Shown here: positions 15,608-24,520 of the stretch, one piece after another
Position numbering within the stretch: the stretch's first letter is position 1
Layout of the letters: the number at the start of each line of letters is the position of its first letter
Assembly (NCBI GenBank): GCA_002345925.1
Contig: DDWM01000003.1
Location: forward strand, 1,160-64,680
Reading direction: 5' to 3'
DNA length: 63,521 bases
DNA from: Actinobacteria bacterium UBA2286
GTDB lineage: Bacteria > Actinomycetota > Coriobacteriia > Anaerosomatales > Anaerosomataceae
Position numbers and translations under genes: made by a program
The notes under the pieces: generated by a model
The model's database searches: none
Told to the model about the DNA's origin: nothing
Seen by the model: only the letters and a program-made list of their open reading frames with translations

Positions 15608-16276
15608 CTACACCTTCTCCGTTTCCTCGGCCAGCCCGAGCCTGAATGCCAGCGCGACCGCCTCACTCCGATTGGAGGCACCCAGCTTCTTGAAGACAGC
15701 CGCGACCTGGTTCTTCACTGTGCTGACTGAGACATCCAGGGACTTCGCGATCTCACGATTAGTCGCACCGGTCGTGAGCATTCTGAGTACTAGCGCTTCG
15801 CGCTTGCCGAGAGGCGGATGCTCGATGCCGGCCGCTCCAAAGTGCTCTTCAAGATAACGGAGCCGGTCGAGGACCAACCTGGATAGTGGCGACGGCAGCA
15901 GCACTCCGGACTCCCCAAACATCCGGACGGCTTCAACGATCAGCTCCGGTGCCACATCCCTGGTGAAGAACCCATCCGCGCCAGCGACGAGCAGATCGAT
16001 GAGCTGCGGATCGCCAGGATTGCCTATCAGCATGATGCGCGTGTCAGGACACACCCGGACAAGCTCGCGTACCGCTGAGACGTCAACGGAGTTGGTCTCT
16101 ACGAGCGCGATGTCGGCACCGCAGTCCAGAGCTATCGCCCAGAAGCGTGACCGATCGGTCTCTATTCCTACCACGTCGAACCGACGTCCGGTCACAAGAG
16201 CAAGGGCCAGCGGCTCCAGCGTAGACCTGCGCGAGCCGAGCAGGAGGACAGACACAGCACTCACGACGATCACCAT
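15608..16276 (-). CDS. LuxR-family regulator with a degenerate receiver domain
   Basis: The 222-aa product has the receiver-LuxR layout. The C-terminal HTH (about 155-205) is intact: LTTGATNREIAKSLDVSVSTVKN and KLGASNR. In the N-terminal receiver fold the usual phosphoacceptor aspartate is Glu60 (DIALVETN), the acidic pair near the N-terminus is missing (LLLGSRRSTL), and the conserved lysine is Arg106 (GFFTRD). It is therefore unlikely to be phosphorylated; Glu may mimic an active state or the domain may bind another ligand. The ATG at 16276 overlaps the AAGGA site; GTG 16264 is an alternative start. No cognate kinase is adjacent. Confidence 0.82.
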   Translation of the reverse strand: MVIVVSAVSVLLLGSRRSTLEPLALALVTGRRFDVVGIETDRSRFWAIALDCGADIALVETNSVDVSAVRELVRVCPDTRIMLIGNPGDPQLIDLLVAGADGFFTRDVAPELIVEAVRMFGESGVLLPSPLSRLVLDRLRYLEEHFGAAGIEHPPLGKREALVLRMLTTGATNREIAKSLDVSVSTVKNQVAAVFKKLGASNRSEAVALAFRLGLAEETEKV

Positions 16277-16388
16277 CCTTTGGCGATCTGTGCGCGGGCA
16301 GGCCTGCCCCTTGCGGCCTGTACGAGCGGCTCCGTGGATAGTCCAAACGGCTATCTCTACCGTTTATCATCGGCATCTTACCGCTCGT

Positions 16389-16400
16389 CCATTAGGATAA
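16389..16400 (-). promoter_or_regulatory. Shared 12-base motif upstream of the LuxR gene
   Basis: A second exact copy of TTATCCTAATGG (minus strand 16400-16389), about 115 bases before the LuxR start and in the divergent region with the small winged-helix gene. See the copy at 15569-15580. Confidence 0.35.
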
Positions 16401-16470
16401 ATTAGATTCGTGGGAAGCTATTTGCGGTATCTACTCTGAACCCGATATGCCGACTCAAGGAGAGACACCA

Positions 16471-16653
16471 ATGGATGACGCGACAAAGACCGTCCTCGAC
16501 GCGATGCACGCGGCCGGAGAGCCGTTGAATGCCGGCGCTGTGTGTGAGATGACGGGCCTGGATCGAAAGGACGTCGACAAGGCTATGGCGTCGCTCAAGA
16601 AGACGGGCGATATCGAATCGCCCGTGCGCTGCAAGTGGCAGCCCAAGGCGTAG
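16471..16653 (+). CDS. 60-residue winged-helix DNA-binding protein
   Basis: The product is a single compact winged helix: TVLDAMHAAGEPLNAGAVCE (helix 1-2), MTGLDRKDVDKAMASLKKTG (recognition helix) and a short wing ending SPVRCKWQPKA. Similar stand-alone 60-70 residue proteins, with the same SPxRC end, occur in many anaerobes and archaea as uncharacterised regulators. ATG 16471 has AAGGAG eight bases upstream; the in-frame ATG at 16447 has no site. It is divergent from the pseudo-receiver LuxR gene. Confidence 0.72.
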   Translation: MDDATKTVLDAMHAAGEPLNAGAVCEMTGLDRKDVDKAMASLKKTGDIESPVRCKWQPKA

Positions 16654-16678
16654 CGGGACAGCCGCTGCGCAGCAGCCC

Positions 16679-19600
16679 CTACCGCAGTGCGGCTTCCACG
16701 GACCTGCGCACGGCGGCGCTCAGCGCTAGATCGCTTCCGAGGTAGCGGACTTCGCGGATCGCCGCCTTGTTCGCTGTCAGAACCGCCTGACACTCGGGCG
16801 CGATCACGTTCGAAGGCGTGAGCAGCAGCACTCCACCATCTCGACTTTGCAGAACACCACCCGAGAGTGCGTCGGGGAAGTTCTGCCCGGTCGCGATCGC
16901 CACCGAACGCCAGCTCAACCCTGCCGAGGCGACTCCGTACTCCGCGATTCTTCGGGCAGTAGCGTAGCGGTTAGCGCCCTCGAGGCGCGCCACGTCGAAG
17001 TCAGCATCAAGCCGTGAGTAGACCGCCTTGGAGACGGCACTGTCCGAGCCGAGCACGAGCAAGTCGGTCACACCCGCAGATTCCATCGCGCCCAGCGTTG
17101 CATCATCGATGCCGGTCGGTCTCGCGAGATAGATCGGCCAGCCATTGGCGGCTGCAAGAGGCGAGGCAGCAAGTGCGTCTGGGAAGTTCGCGCCGGTAGC
17201 GACGAATGCGGTGCCGTCGTAGGTGCCGGAGAGCCGCAGCACCCGGACGGTCTCGGCGGCGACCGCACGGGCGGTAGCATAGCGATCCGCTCCCGCGATG
17301 CGCGTCGTCTCGACACCCGGGAGGGCGTCGAGCGCGGCACGGACGGACTCGGAGACAGCCTTGTCGCTCCCAAGGACCGCAACACGCGTTGCGCCGAGAC
17401 GAACGACTTCGCTTGCGACAGATGATGGCAGCGCGGAAGGCGCGGTCAGCAGGATCGGGCCGCCATACGCGCCAGCGAGTGACGCTCCGCCAAGTGCGTC
17501 CGGCCAGTTGGCGCCTGTGGCGACGACGACCGTCTTGCGGCCCTCGACCGTATGAGTGATACCCGACGGGAATGTGGCTTTCGAGATAGCGATCGCGGTC
17601 GCGTAGCGGTTGACGCCCTCAAGCGGTGTGAACGCGGTGGGCATCGCGACAGCTGCGCGGCTGCTCTCGGGACCCTCAAGCCCCACGCCATCGACCGAGA
17701 CGATGTAGTACTCGTAGTCACTCCCCGGGGCAAGCCCGGTGATCTCCGCCGAGGTACCGGTGACCGTCGCAACAGTCGAGCCGCTCGCAGCGTCGCAGAC
17801 CCGGTAGCGAGCCACACCACTTGCGGCGTCCGTCGCTGCCATCCAGGTGACGCGAGCCGAGGTCGGGCCAGTAGCGGTCGCCAGGACCGAGCTCGCAGCC
17901 GTCGGTGGGGTGGTGTCCACGCGGACGCGCCGGTGTGTTGTCTCCCCACCTCGACTGCCTTCACCGACCGAACGCACGTGGAAGTACCAGTCGCCGTCGG
18001 TGGGAGCCGACACGCTGGCGGTGGTCTTTGTAGACTCGACAGTCGCGTCGGGGATTGTGAATGCGTTCTTGTCGAACTCGTACGAATAGCCCGCGATGGG
18101 CCCATGACCGACGTCGAGCACGCTCAGGCCCGATTCGTAGGTGGCCGCGTAGACAACGTTACCTGCAAGCGCGAACCCGCCCGGCAAGTCGGGTGCGGCC
18201 CAAGAGCCGATGGCAGCCAGACTCGCAGGGTCCGAGACGTCAATCGAATGTACGCCGCCGGGATCGGACATGTCCGAGACGTACGCTGTGTCACCGGCAA
18301 GCGCCAGGCACTTGCCGCCAACGGGCAGAGCGAACTCGTCTAGCAGGACGGGTGCTGCGGCGTCGGAGACGTCGACGGCCAGCAGACCGACCTCGCCGTC
18401 CGCTACGTATGCGGTGTCCCCCGCCACCACGACGCCACGAGCGCTTCCAGCGTCAAGCGTGCCGATGAGCGACGGCGCGGACGGGTCAGTGATGTCGACA
18501 AACAGCAGGTCACCGTCCGCCAGGTAGGCGACATCCCCATCAACGGCGACACTCCACGCGTAGCCGGGCGAATCATACGCGCCGAGCAGCGCTGGCGCAC
18601 TCGAATCAGTGACGTCCACAGCGAGCAGGCCGCCCTCTCCGGCTGCCACATACGCGGTATCGCCTGCGACGACGACGTCCTGTGCGCCCGTCGGCGTCTC
18701 GAGCGAGCCCAACAGCACTGGCGAGAGTGGGTTCTTGATGTCCAACACCCGAAACGCCGCGCCGTCAGCGAGATACGCTATGCGACCCGCCACCACGACG
18801 CCCTGCGTTGTGCCGGTGGTGTCGTAGGACGACACCACCGATGGAGCGGACGGGTCGGTCACATCGACGACCTGCATGCCCGAAGATGCGTCCGCAACGA
18901 ACGCCGTGTCGCCGGAGACGGCGACACGCATCGCTCTGTCTGGCGTGTCGCACGAAGCGCTCTGGACTGGTGCATCAGGTGCCGAGATGCGGACAACGCG
19001 GAGTGCTGCATCGCCATCCGAGATATAGGCATAGTCCCCGGCCACAGACATACGGAAGATGCGCTGCGGCAGACCGACCGAGCCAAGGAGTACAGGATTT
19101 CTGACGTCCGAGGCATCGAGTATACGGAGCTCAGAGGGGTACTCCGCGTTGATATCCCCGGGCCACGTACCTACGAGGGCAACGTCTCCATGCAACGCGA
19201 CGCTCCATGCGTGCGGGGTAAGCCACGGCTGACTGACGAGAACAGGTGCCGCCGGATCGGAGACATCGATAATCATCGTCCCCTTGAAGTGGTCGCCCAG
19301 ATACACGATATCGCCCTGAACATCGAGCCCGTACGAGAATATGCTGCCGCTGGTCTCGCGATAGACGCCGAGCACCGAAAGCGATGTTGGGGTGGATACG
19401 TCGATCATCGCAAGGCCGAACAAGCCATTCGCGATATACGCAGTGTCACCGATTACTTTCACGTCTCGACCGTCGGGGTCGTATTCGGTACAGCTGTCCA
19501 GTAGTAGCGGCATGGTCGGATCCGAGATGTCGATGGAGGCAAAACCGTGGTCGTGCACCACGTATGCGATGTCACCAGAGACGGCGACGTCGATTGCCTC

Positions 19601-20068
19601 GGCAGGCGTAGCGCAGGAACCGGCGACAAACGGGTTCTTTGGGTCGGAGACATCGATGACCACGAGACCATCGTATACGCCCGCGACGTAAGCGTAGTCG
19701 CCTGCTACTGCGACCCCAAGAACGCGGAGGCCTGCATGACACGATCCAAGCTCACTCGGTGAAGCGGGGTCAGAGACGTCGAGCACCTTCAGTAGTCCGT
19801 TCGCGCGCTCTGTCACGTAGGCGATGTCTCCCGCCACGACAACGTCCCACGGATCAATCATCGCGTACGTGCTTACAAGCTTCGGGAGGTCACTCGCCGC
19901 GTCCCAGGTGAGCTTGGGCGAAGTGTCGGTGTACCACGTGTCCGCCGAGGGGTGACTCGGCGAATCTACCGATTGCACAGCAGGAGGCACCGCCACTGCT
20001 GGAGCCGAGCCAAGCAGCATGCACATCACGAGCAGGATACACGCGGCCGAGCGGACACGAAGCTTCAT
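16679..20068 (-). CDS. Large surface protein: LVIVD propeller repeats, Fn3, three CWB2 repeats
   Basis: The 1129-aa product has a Sec signal (about 1-26). It then carries about 14 LVIVD-type repeats of roughly 42-45 residues, each with a GDxAYV strand and a DVSDPxxP turn, expected to form one or two beta propellers (about 50-700). A fibronectin type III domain (about 770-865) and three CWB2 repeats (about 870-1129) follow. The protein should be wall-bound with the propeller exposed, suiting binding to a ligand, polymer or surface. ATG 20068 follows a GGGGGG run. The DNA repeats are similar enough that assembly errors here would be possible, but the frame is unbroken. No enzyme motif was seen. 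Confidence 0.85.
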   Translation of the reverse strand: MKLRVRSAACILLVMCMLLGSAPAVAVPPAVQSVDSPSHPSADTWYTDTSPKLTWDAASDLPKLVSTYAMIDPWDVVVAGDIAYVTERANGLLKVLDVSDPASPSELGSCHAGLRVLGVAVAGDYAYVAGVYDGLVVIDVSDPKNPFVAGSCATPAEAIDVAVSGDIAYVVHDHGFASIDISDPTMPLLLDSCTEYDPDGRDVKVIGDTAYIANGLFGLAMIDVSTPTSLSVLGVYRETSGSIFSYGLDVQGDIVYLGDHFKGTMIIDVSDPAAPVLVSQPWLTPHAWSVALHGDVALVGTWPGDINAEYPSELRILDASDVRNPVLLGSVGLPQRIFRMSVAGDYAYISDGDAALRVVRISAPDAPVQSASCDTPDRAMRVAVSGDTAFVADASSGMQVVDVTDPSAPSVVSSYDTTGTTQGVVVAGRIAYLADGAAFRVLDIKNPLSPVLLGSLETPTGAQDVVVAGDTAYVAAGEGGLLAVDVTDSSAPALLGAYDSPGYAWSVAVDGDVAYLADGDLLFVDITDPSAPSLIGTLDAGSARGVVVAGDTAYVADGEVGLLAVDVSDAAAPVLLDEFALPVGGKCLALAGDTAYVSDMSDPGGVHSIDVSDPASLAAIGSWAAPDLPGGFALAGNVVYAATYESGLSVLDVGHGPIAGYSYEFDKNAFTIPDATVESTKTTASVSAPTDGDWYFHVRSVGEGSRGGETTHRRVRVDTTPPTAASSVLATATGPTSARVTWMAATDAASGVARYRVCDAASGSTVATVTGTSAEITGLAPGSDYEYYIVSVDGVGLEGPESSRAAVAMPTAFTPLEGVNRYATAIAISKATFPSGITHTVEGRKTVVVATGANWPDALGGASLAGAYGGPILLTAPSALPSSVASEVVRLGATRVAVLGSDKAVSESVRAALDALPGVETTRIAGADRYATARAVAAETVRVLRLSGTYDGTAFVATGANFPDALAASPLAAANGWPIYLARPTGIDDATLGAMESAGVTDLLVLGSDSAVSKAVYSRLDADFDVARLEGANRYATARRIAEYGVASAGLSWRSVAIATGQNFPDALSGGVLQSRDGGVLLLTPSNVIAPECQAVLTANKAAIREVRYLGSDLALSAAVRRSVEAALR

Positions 20069-20164
20069 CGTTACCCCCCAGTAAACGAAGACAGTGTCGC
20101 GGCTCCACTCCGCGAACGAACCTGATGCGAGTCTAGCACCCGCCAACCAGGGTGCGCAGCGTCT

Positions 20165-21454
20165 CTATATCCGGTCGGGCCACCGCCGCATGATCGTCTG
20201 CTCTCGGCTCGGGCCGACGGCGATGATCGAGACGGGGGTCTCGGCAAGGTCCTCTATGAAGTTAATGTAGTCGCGCGCGTTCTTTGGGAGCTCTTCGAAG
20301 GTGCGGCAGCCGGTGATGTCTTCGGTCCAGCCGGGCAGCTCTTCGTAGATTGGCTTCGCGTGATGGAAGACCGTCTGGTGGCACGGCAGGTCGTTGAAGC
20401 GCCGACCCTCGTACTCGTAGGCGACGGCGACCTTGATGGTCTCCATGCCCGAGAGGACATCGAGCTTCGTGATCGCAAGATCCGTCAGGCCGTTGACCTG
20501 CACGGCGTTGCGCACGATGACCGCGTCATACCAGCCGCAGCGGCGCTGGCGGCCGGTAGTGGTGCCGAACTCGCCGCCTACGCGCGTGAGCATCTCACCG
20601 GTCTCGTCGAAGAGCTCGGTCGGGAACGGGCCGGAGCCAACGCGCGTGATGTACGCCTTCGCTATGCCGAGAACCCTGTCGATTGCCTTCGGACCCACTC
20701 CTGCGCCGGTGCAAGCGCCGCCTGCTGTAGGCGAGCTTGAGGTCACGAACGGATAGGTACCGTGATCAAGGTCCAGAAGCGTGCCCTGAGCGCCCTCAAA
20801 GAGCACCCACTGATCAGCCTTGAGCGCGCGGTTGATGATCGCGGACGTCTCGGCGATATGCGGCTTGATCCGCTCGGCGTACTGGAGATACTCCTCGGCG
20901 ATCTCATCCACCGTGTACGTCGGCATGTCGTAGAGCTTGGAGAGTATGTCGTTCTTCTCGGGCAGGGCGGCTTCGAGCTTCTTGCGCAGGATGTGCTCGT
21001 CCTGGAGATCCTGCATACGCAGGCCCATGCGTGAGGCCTTATCCATGTATGCCGGACCGATGCCGCGCTTGGTGGTGCCGATCTCGTTCGCGCCGAGGCG
21101 ACGCTCGCTGGCGCCGTCCAGGTCGCGGTGGTACGGCATGATGAGGTGCGCATTGCAGCTGATGAGCAGCCGGTGCGTGGAGATGTCGTCCGCTTCAAGG
21201 CGGTCCATCTCCTCGATGAGGACTTTCGGGTCGATGACGCATCCGTTGCCGATGATCGGCGTGATATGCGGATACATGATGCCCGAGGGGATCAGGTGCA
21301 GCTTGAGCGTGCGCCCTGCGTGGATAACGGTGTGACCTGCGTTGTTGCCGCCCTGGAACCGCACGACGAAATCGAAATCGTCCGCGATCAGGTCGGTGAT
21401 CTTGCCTTTGCCTTCGTCGCCCCACTGGGCGCCAACAAGCACGATGCCGGCCAT
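20165..21454 (-). CDS. purA: Adenylosuccinate synthetase
   Basis: PurA makes adenylosuccinate from IMP, aspartate and GTP. The 429-aa product starts with the GTP-binding WGDEGKGKITD. It contains QGGNNAGHT, the KRGIGPAY IMP loop, FEGAQGTLLDLDHGTYPFVTSS, and RRCGWYDAV near the C-terminus. All are standard and the length is normal. ATG 21454 has AAGGAG upstream; the extra N-terminal residues of a longer frame do not belong. It is a single-gene unit. Confidence 0.97.
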   Translation of the reverse strand: MAGIVLVGAQWGDEGKGKITDLIADDFDFVVRFQGGNNAGHTVIHAGRTLKLHLIPSGIMYPHITPIIGNGCVIDPKVLIEEMDRLEADDISTHRLLISCNAHLIMPYHRDLDGASERRLGANEIGTTKRGIGPAYMDKASRMGLRMQDLQDEHILRKKLEAALPEKNDILSKLYDMPTYTVDEIAEEYLQYAERIKPHIAETSAIINRALKADQWVLFEGAQGTLLDLDHGTYPFVTSSSPTAGGACTGAGVGPKAIDRVLGIAKAYITRVGSGPFPTELFDETGEMLTRVGGEFGTTTGRQRRCGWYDAVIVRNAVQVNGLTDLAITKLDVLSGMETIKVAVAYEYEGRRFNDLPCHQTVFHHAKPIYEELPGWTEDITGCRTFEELPKNARDYINFIEDLAETPVSIIAVGPSREQTIMRRWPDRI

Positions 21455-21763
21455 GTGATTGGCTCCTTGCGAAGATCGGTCCCGCGGACTCATCTCTGCC
21501 GCTCCCGGACCGGGCGCACCGCCTGACTTGGACGACGCGCCATGCGTCCGCTTCCTGGCGGACACGGGGGTAAGTATGCCGCACGAGGGCGATGAGCGCC
21601 AGAGCGCCCGTTCTCGACAGCCCGAGATACAGCGTCGTTAAGGTCCAAAGTGCTGGCGTTTCGTGTATTGGCTAACGAAATGTGAGTCCCGACACGCTGC
21701 GCCGAACTGCGTGACCGCTCGTCAGATTGTTTCTTATGAAACCTTGCGGTTAACGTTCGTACT

Positions 21764-21806
21764 TGTGATAACGTTCACTTAGGGTTATTCATGTGGCAAA
21801 TGTAAT
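21764..21806 (+). promoter_or_regulatory. Crp/Fnr-type class II promoter of the cytochrome genes
   Basis: TGTGA-TAACGT-TCACT (21764-21779) matches the Crp/Fnr family half-sites TGTGA-N6-TCACA with one change. TGTAAT (21801-21806) is a good -10 hexamer. With transcription starting near 21813 the box is centred at -41.5, the exact position for class II activation, and there is no separate -35. A Crp/Fnr-family activator, perhaps responding to oxygen limitation, nitrosative stress or cAMP, is therefore likely to drive the split-Soret cytochrome and its downstream neighbour. Confidence 0.65.
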
Positions 21807-21839
21807 TGACTCGTCCAGTGTTTGTCTTGGGAGGGGGCG

Positions 21840-21935
21840 ATGCCCGGTCAACGACTTGTCGGTGAACTGCCGCGCTCTGGATCAATGTTCAGAAGCGCGA
21901 ACGAATCGGTCCACCAGGACCGTCGAAACGACTAG
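21840..21935 (+). CDS. Possible 31-residue leader peptide
   Basis: A short frame in the cytochrome leader starts at ATG 21840 behind a GGGAGGGGG run. It encodes MPGQRLVGELPRSGSMFRSA and eleven further residues, and stops inside the AGGAGG ribosome site of the cytochrome gene. That placement would allow translational coupling. The composition is unremarkable and it may be chance. Confidence 0.25.
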   Translation: MPGQRLVGELPRSGSMFRSANESVHQDRRND

Positions 21936-21949
21936 GAGGAAACCCGGAG

Positions 21950-22744
21950 ATGTCAGATAACTCCATGTCGCGGCGCAAGTTCCTACTCGGCACAGGTGCC
22001 GTACTGGGTATTGCCGCAATCCCGACCGTTGTCGGACCCGCTCTGACCGCCAATGCTGCGCCCACGGGCCTGCCATGGGCATACAAGGCTGGCGGCCTCG
22101 ACGCCGTAGCCTGCGCACGTCGCGCCTACGAGGTCTACTACCAGAAAGGCTGCGCGGAAGCCACCTGGTACCCGATCGTTGAAGCCCTCGCCGTAGACGG
22201 CGCCAGCACGTGGGGAACCATCCCGTTCGGCATGTTCGCATACGGCGGCGGCGGCATCGGCGGATGGGGAACCATCTGCGGAACCGTCAACGGCTCAGTT
22301 GCCGTAGCGAAGATGCTTGGTGCACCGACGGGAATCGTCGACACCATCATGAACTACTACTCCACCACCCCGTTGCCCACCAACGCAACCGAGAAGGATG
22401 CAGCGGCAGGCGCGTGGATTCCGGCCAAGACACCGATGGCCAACGTTCCGACCTCTATCTCGAACTCTCCGCTGTGCCACTCTTCGATCTCGCAGTGGTG
22501 CCTCATGTCCGGCTTTGCTGACGGCAGCAACGAACAAAAAGACCGCTGTGCCAAGGCCTGCTACGACATGACCTTCCTCACGGTCACCCTGCTGAACGAG
22601 TGGAAGGCTGGCGGCACGATCATCGCACCGCCGCTTCCGGCGACCGTCACCGGATGCAAGTCCTGCCACACCGAGAACTCCAAGGGTTCAATGACCTGCT
22701 CGCCTTGCCACGATCAGACCGTGGATCACGCATCCGCTAAGTAG
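21950..22744 (+). CDS. Tat-exported split-Soret-type dihaem cytochrome c
   Basis: The 264-aa product begins with a twin-arginine signal (SRRKFLLGTGAVLG). Its body is the C_GCAxxG_C_C redox-protein fold: KGCAEATWYPIVEAL, then GTICGTVNGSVAV, then Cys residues in SPLCHSS, QWCLMSG and RCAKACYD. The C-terminus has two haem-binding motifs, CKSCH and CSPCH. Split-Soret cytochrome c of Desulfovibrio has this combination. It should act outside the membrane as an electron carrier or terminal reductase; the substrate is unknown. AGGAGG precedes ATG 21950. It is preceded by a Crp/Fnr-type promoter and followed after 97 bases by the CWB2 haem protein. Confidence 0.85.
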   Translation: MSDNSMSRRKFLLGTGAVLGIAAIPTVVGPALTANAAPTGLPWAYKAGGLDAVACARRAYEVYYQKGCAEATWYPIVEALAVDGASTWGTIPFGMFAYGGGGIGGWGTICGTVNGSVAVAKMLGAPTGIVDTIMNYYSTTPLPTNATEKDAAAGAWIPAKTPMANVPTSISNSPLCHSSISQWCLMSGFADGSNEQKDRCAKACYDMTFLTVTLLNEWKAGGTIIAPPLPATVTGCKSCHTENSKGSMTCSPCHDQTVDHASAK

Positions 22745-22841
22745 CGCGACTCGTGTACGCGGCAAGCACAGAGCTTGGCGCTTCTTGAACCCGAGCACAG
22801 GCACTAGGCCGTGCTCAACAACACATGGAGGTGTACGCAGA

Positions 22842-24437
22842 GTGAAGAAAGTGAGACTGCTGACAGCACTCATATTTGTGGCTGTTAGCGTATTTGGTGC
22901 ATTCCCCGCAGGCGCATTTGGCTTCGAGAGCATGACTTCTCCTTGCCTCACATGCCATTCAGCCGGCGGCATCACGGTCGAGGCAGTTCTGGATTCAGAG
23001 TCCACCGAGTCATCGACCTTCAGCTTTACCGTCAGCCCGGCAGCACCTTGGGCCATCTTTGATGGCAGCACCAAGGTGACTTCCGGAAGCGGCGCCGGGG
23101 GCACGGTAGTCGTCCCCGTTGGCAAGACGTACAAGATCGACGCCGCTGATGCTGATGCAACTGGTGGCCGCGCGTCCGTTACGGCCGAAGAGCCCATCAC
23201 GCCCCCGGTTCCCGACGACGTCACGGCACCCGTCACAACCACCAACGCTGTGGCAAGCTACACCGGTAGCGCTGTCATCAACGTGAGTGCCACTGACAAC
23301 GTGGACGGTGCCGGCGTTGCGTACGTGTACTACAAGCTTGACTGGAACAGCCAGCGCATGATCTCCGGCGCAGCTGGTTCGCTGACCATAGCTGGCCCTG
23401 CAAGTGGCACCGCCACTCACACGCTCCGCTACTGGGCGCAGGACAAGTCGGGCAACGTTGAGCTCGTCAACGAGGTCACGTTCACGATCACTGCCACCGA
23501 GGTAGCCACTCCTCCGGCCGGCACGATGCCCGATGAGATCCAGGGCAGCAACCGCTACAAGACGGCCATCGAGTCCTCCAAGGCCGGCTTTGAGTCTGCC
23601 AAGACCGTCATCATCTCCCGCGGCGATCTGTTCGCAGACGCCCTTGCCGGCTCCGCTCTTGCCGGTGCGGTTGACGGTCCGATCCTTCTGACCGCCCCGA
23701 CCTCGCTTTCGGCCGAGGTTCTCGCCGAGATCGATCGTCTTGGTGCCACGAGCGCGTACATCCTCGGTAGCGAGGGTGCTGTTAGCGCTGGTGTCGAGGC
23801 CGCACTGAAGGCCAAGCTCGGCAACGACGCCGTCACGCGTCTCGCCGGATCCAACCGCTACGAGACCGGCAAGGTTGTGGCCGAAGAGGTCATCAGCATT
23901 CTCGGTTCCTCCTACAGCGGCAAGGCGTTCATGGCTGTAGGCACCAACTTCCCGGATGCTCTGGCGTCGTCGCCGGTCGCATACGCGAAGGGCATGCCTG
24001 TTCTGCTCGCCTCCCCGACCGGTAGTTTCTCACTCCCGGCTGGAGTCACCGAAGTCGTCATCCTCGGTGGAGAGACCGCTGTCCCCGCCTCTGTTGAGAC
24101 GGCGCTCGGCAGCAAGTTCAGCATGCGTATCGCTGGTGCCGATCGTTACGCGACTGCAGCCGCAGTTGCCGAGTACGGCATCGAGCAGGGTCTGTCCTGG
24201 GCCGGCGTCGGCGTTGCTGCCGGCTCCAACTTCCCGGATGCCCTTGCTGCTGGCCCCGCGCTGGGTGCGCAGAACACCGTCATGCTCCTGACCCCGTCAA
24301 CGAGCCTGGCCAAGGCAACCGGTTCCGCCCTTGAGCTCAATCGCGCTGCGATCACCTCATGGCGCTGCTTCGGTGGAGAGTCCGCCGTATCAGTCCCGGT
24401 TCGCTACCAGATCATTGGGATTCTCGGCTCCAAGTAG
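22842..24437 (+). CDS. Secreted monohaem protein with Ig-like domain and three CWB2 repeats
   Basis: The 531-aa product starts at GTG 22842, with GGAGG upstream, and has a Sec signal (about 1-27). Immediately after it comes a single haem c motif CLTCH. A beta domain follows, and then a bacterial Ig/Chb-type module (about 125-230; TDNVDGAGVAYVYYKLDW, TLRYWAQDKSGNVE). Three CWB2 repeats (about 245-531) come last. CWB2 should fix the protein to wall polymers, which would place a haem in or on the wall next to the exported split-Soret cytochrome encoded upstream. A role in passing electrons across the wall is inferred from this arrangement. Only one CxxCH is present, so it would relay rather than form a wire. 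Confidence 0.83.
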   Translation: MKKVRLLTALIFVAVSVFGAFPAGAFGFESMTSPCLTCHSAGGITVEAVLDSESTESSTFSFTVSPAAPWAIFDGSTKVTSGSGAGGTVVVPVGKTYKIDAADADATGGRASVTAEEPITPPVPDDVTAPVTTTNAVASYTGSAVINVSATDNVDGAGVAYVYYKLDWNSQRMISGAAGSLTIAGPASGTATHTLRYWAQDKSGNVELVNEVTFTITATEVATPPAGTMPDEIQGSNRYKTAIESSKAGFESAKTVIISRGDLFADALAGSALAGAVDGPILLTAPTSLSAEVLAEIDRLGATSAYILGSEGAVSAGVEAALKAKLGNDAVTRLAGSNRYETGKVVAEEVISILGSSYSGKAFMAVGTNFPDALASSPVAYAKGMPVLLASPTGSFSLPAGVTEVVILGGETAVPASVETALGSKFSMRIAGADRYATAAAVAEYGIEQGLSWAGVGVAAGSNFPDALAAGPALGAQNTVMLLTPSTSLAKATGSALELNRAAITSWRCFGGESAVSVPVRYQIIGILGSK

Positions 24438-24460
24438 TCGCGAAGTTCCACTGCACCAAC

Positions 24461-24489
24461 CGAAGGGCCCCGGTCTCCGGGGCCCTTCG
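24461..24489. terminator. Bidirectional terminator
   Basis: A perfect 13-bp stem (24461-24473 with 24477-24489) with a TCT loop, between the convergent haem-CWB2 gene and the 24521 gene. Confidence 0.75.
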
Positions 24490-24520
24490 TCATGCTCCCA
24501 GTCAGGTTGCTGGTGATGGG

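Larger units (their letters stand above)
21455..21949. other. Intergenic region between purA and the cytochrome genes
   Basis: This is 495 bases of divergent upstream DNA. The half near purA (to about 21640) is GC-rich and I see no signal there beyond the purA ribosome site. The half near the cytochromes is AT-richer and holds the direct repeat AACGTTC, the Crp/Fnr-type box with its -10 element, and a 137-base leader containing a possible 31-codon reading frame. Confidence 0.6.

Noticed and set aside
16679..20068. CRISPR or tandem DNA repeat array
   Set aside because: The periodic DNA similarity of about 130 bases follows from the LVIVD protein repeats in an open frame; no spacers or short identical repeats.
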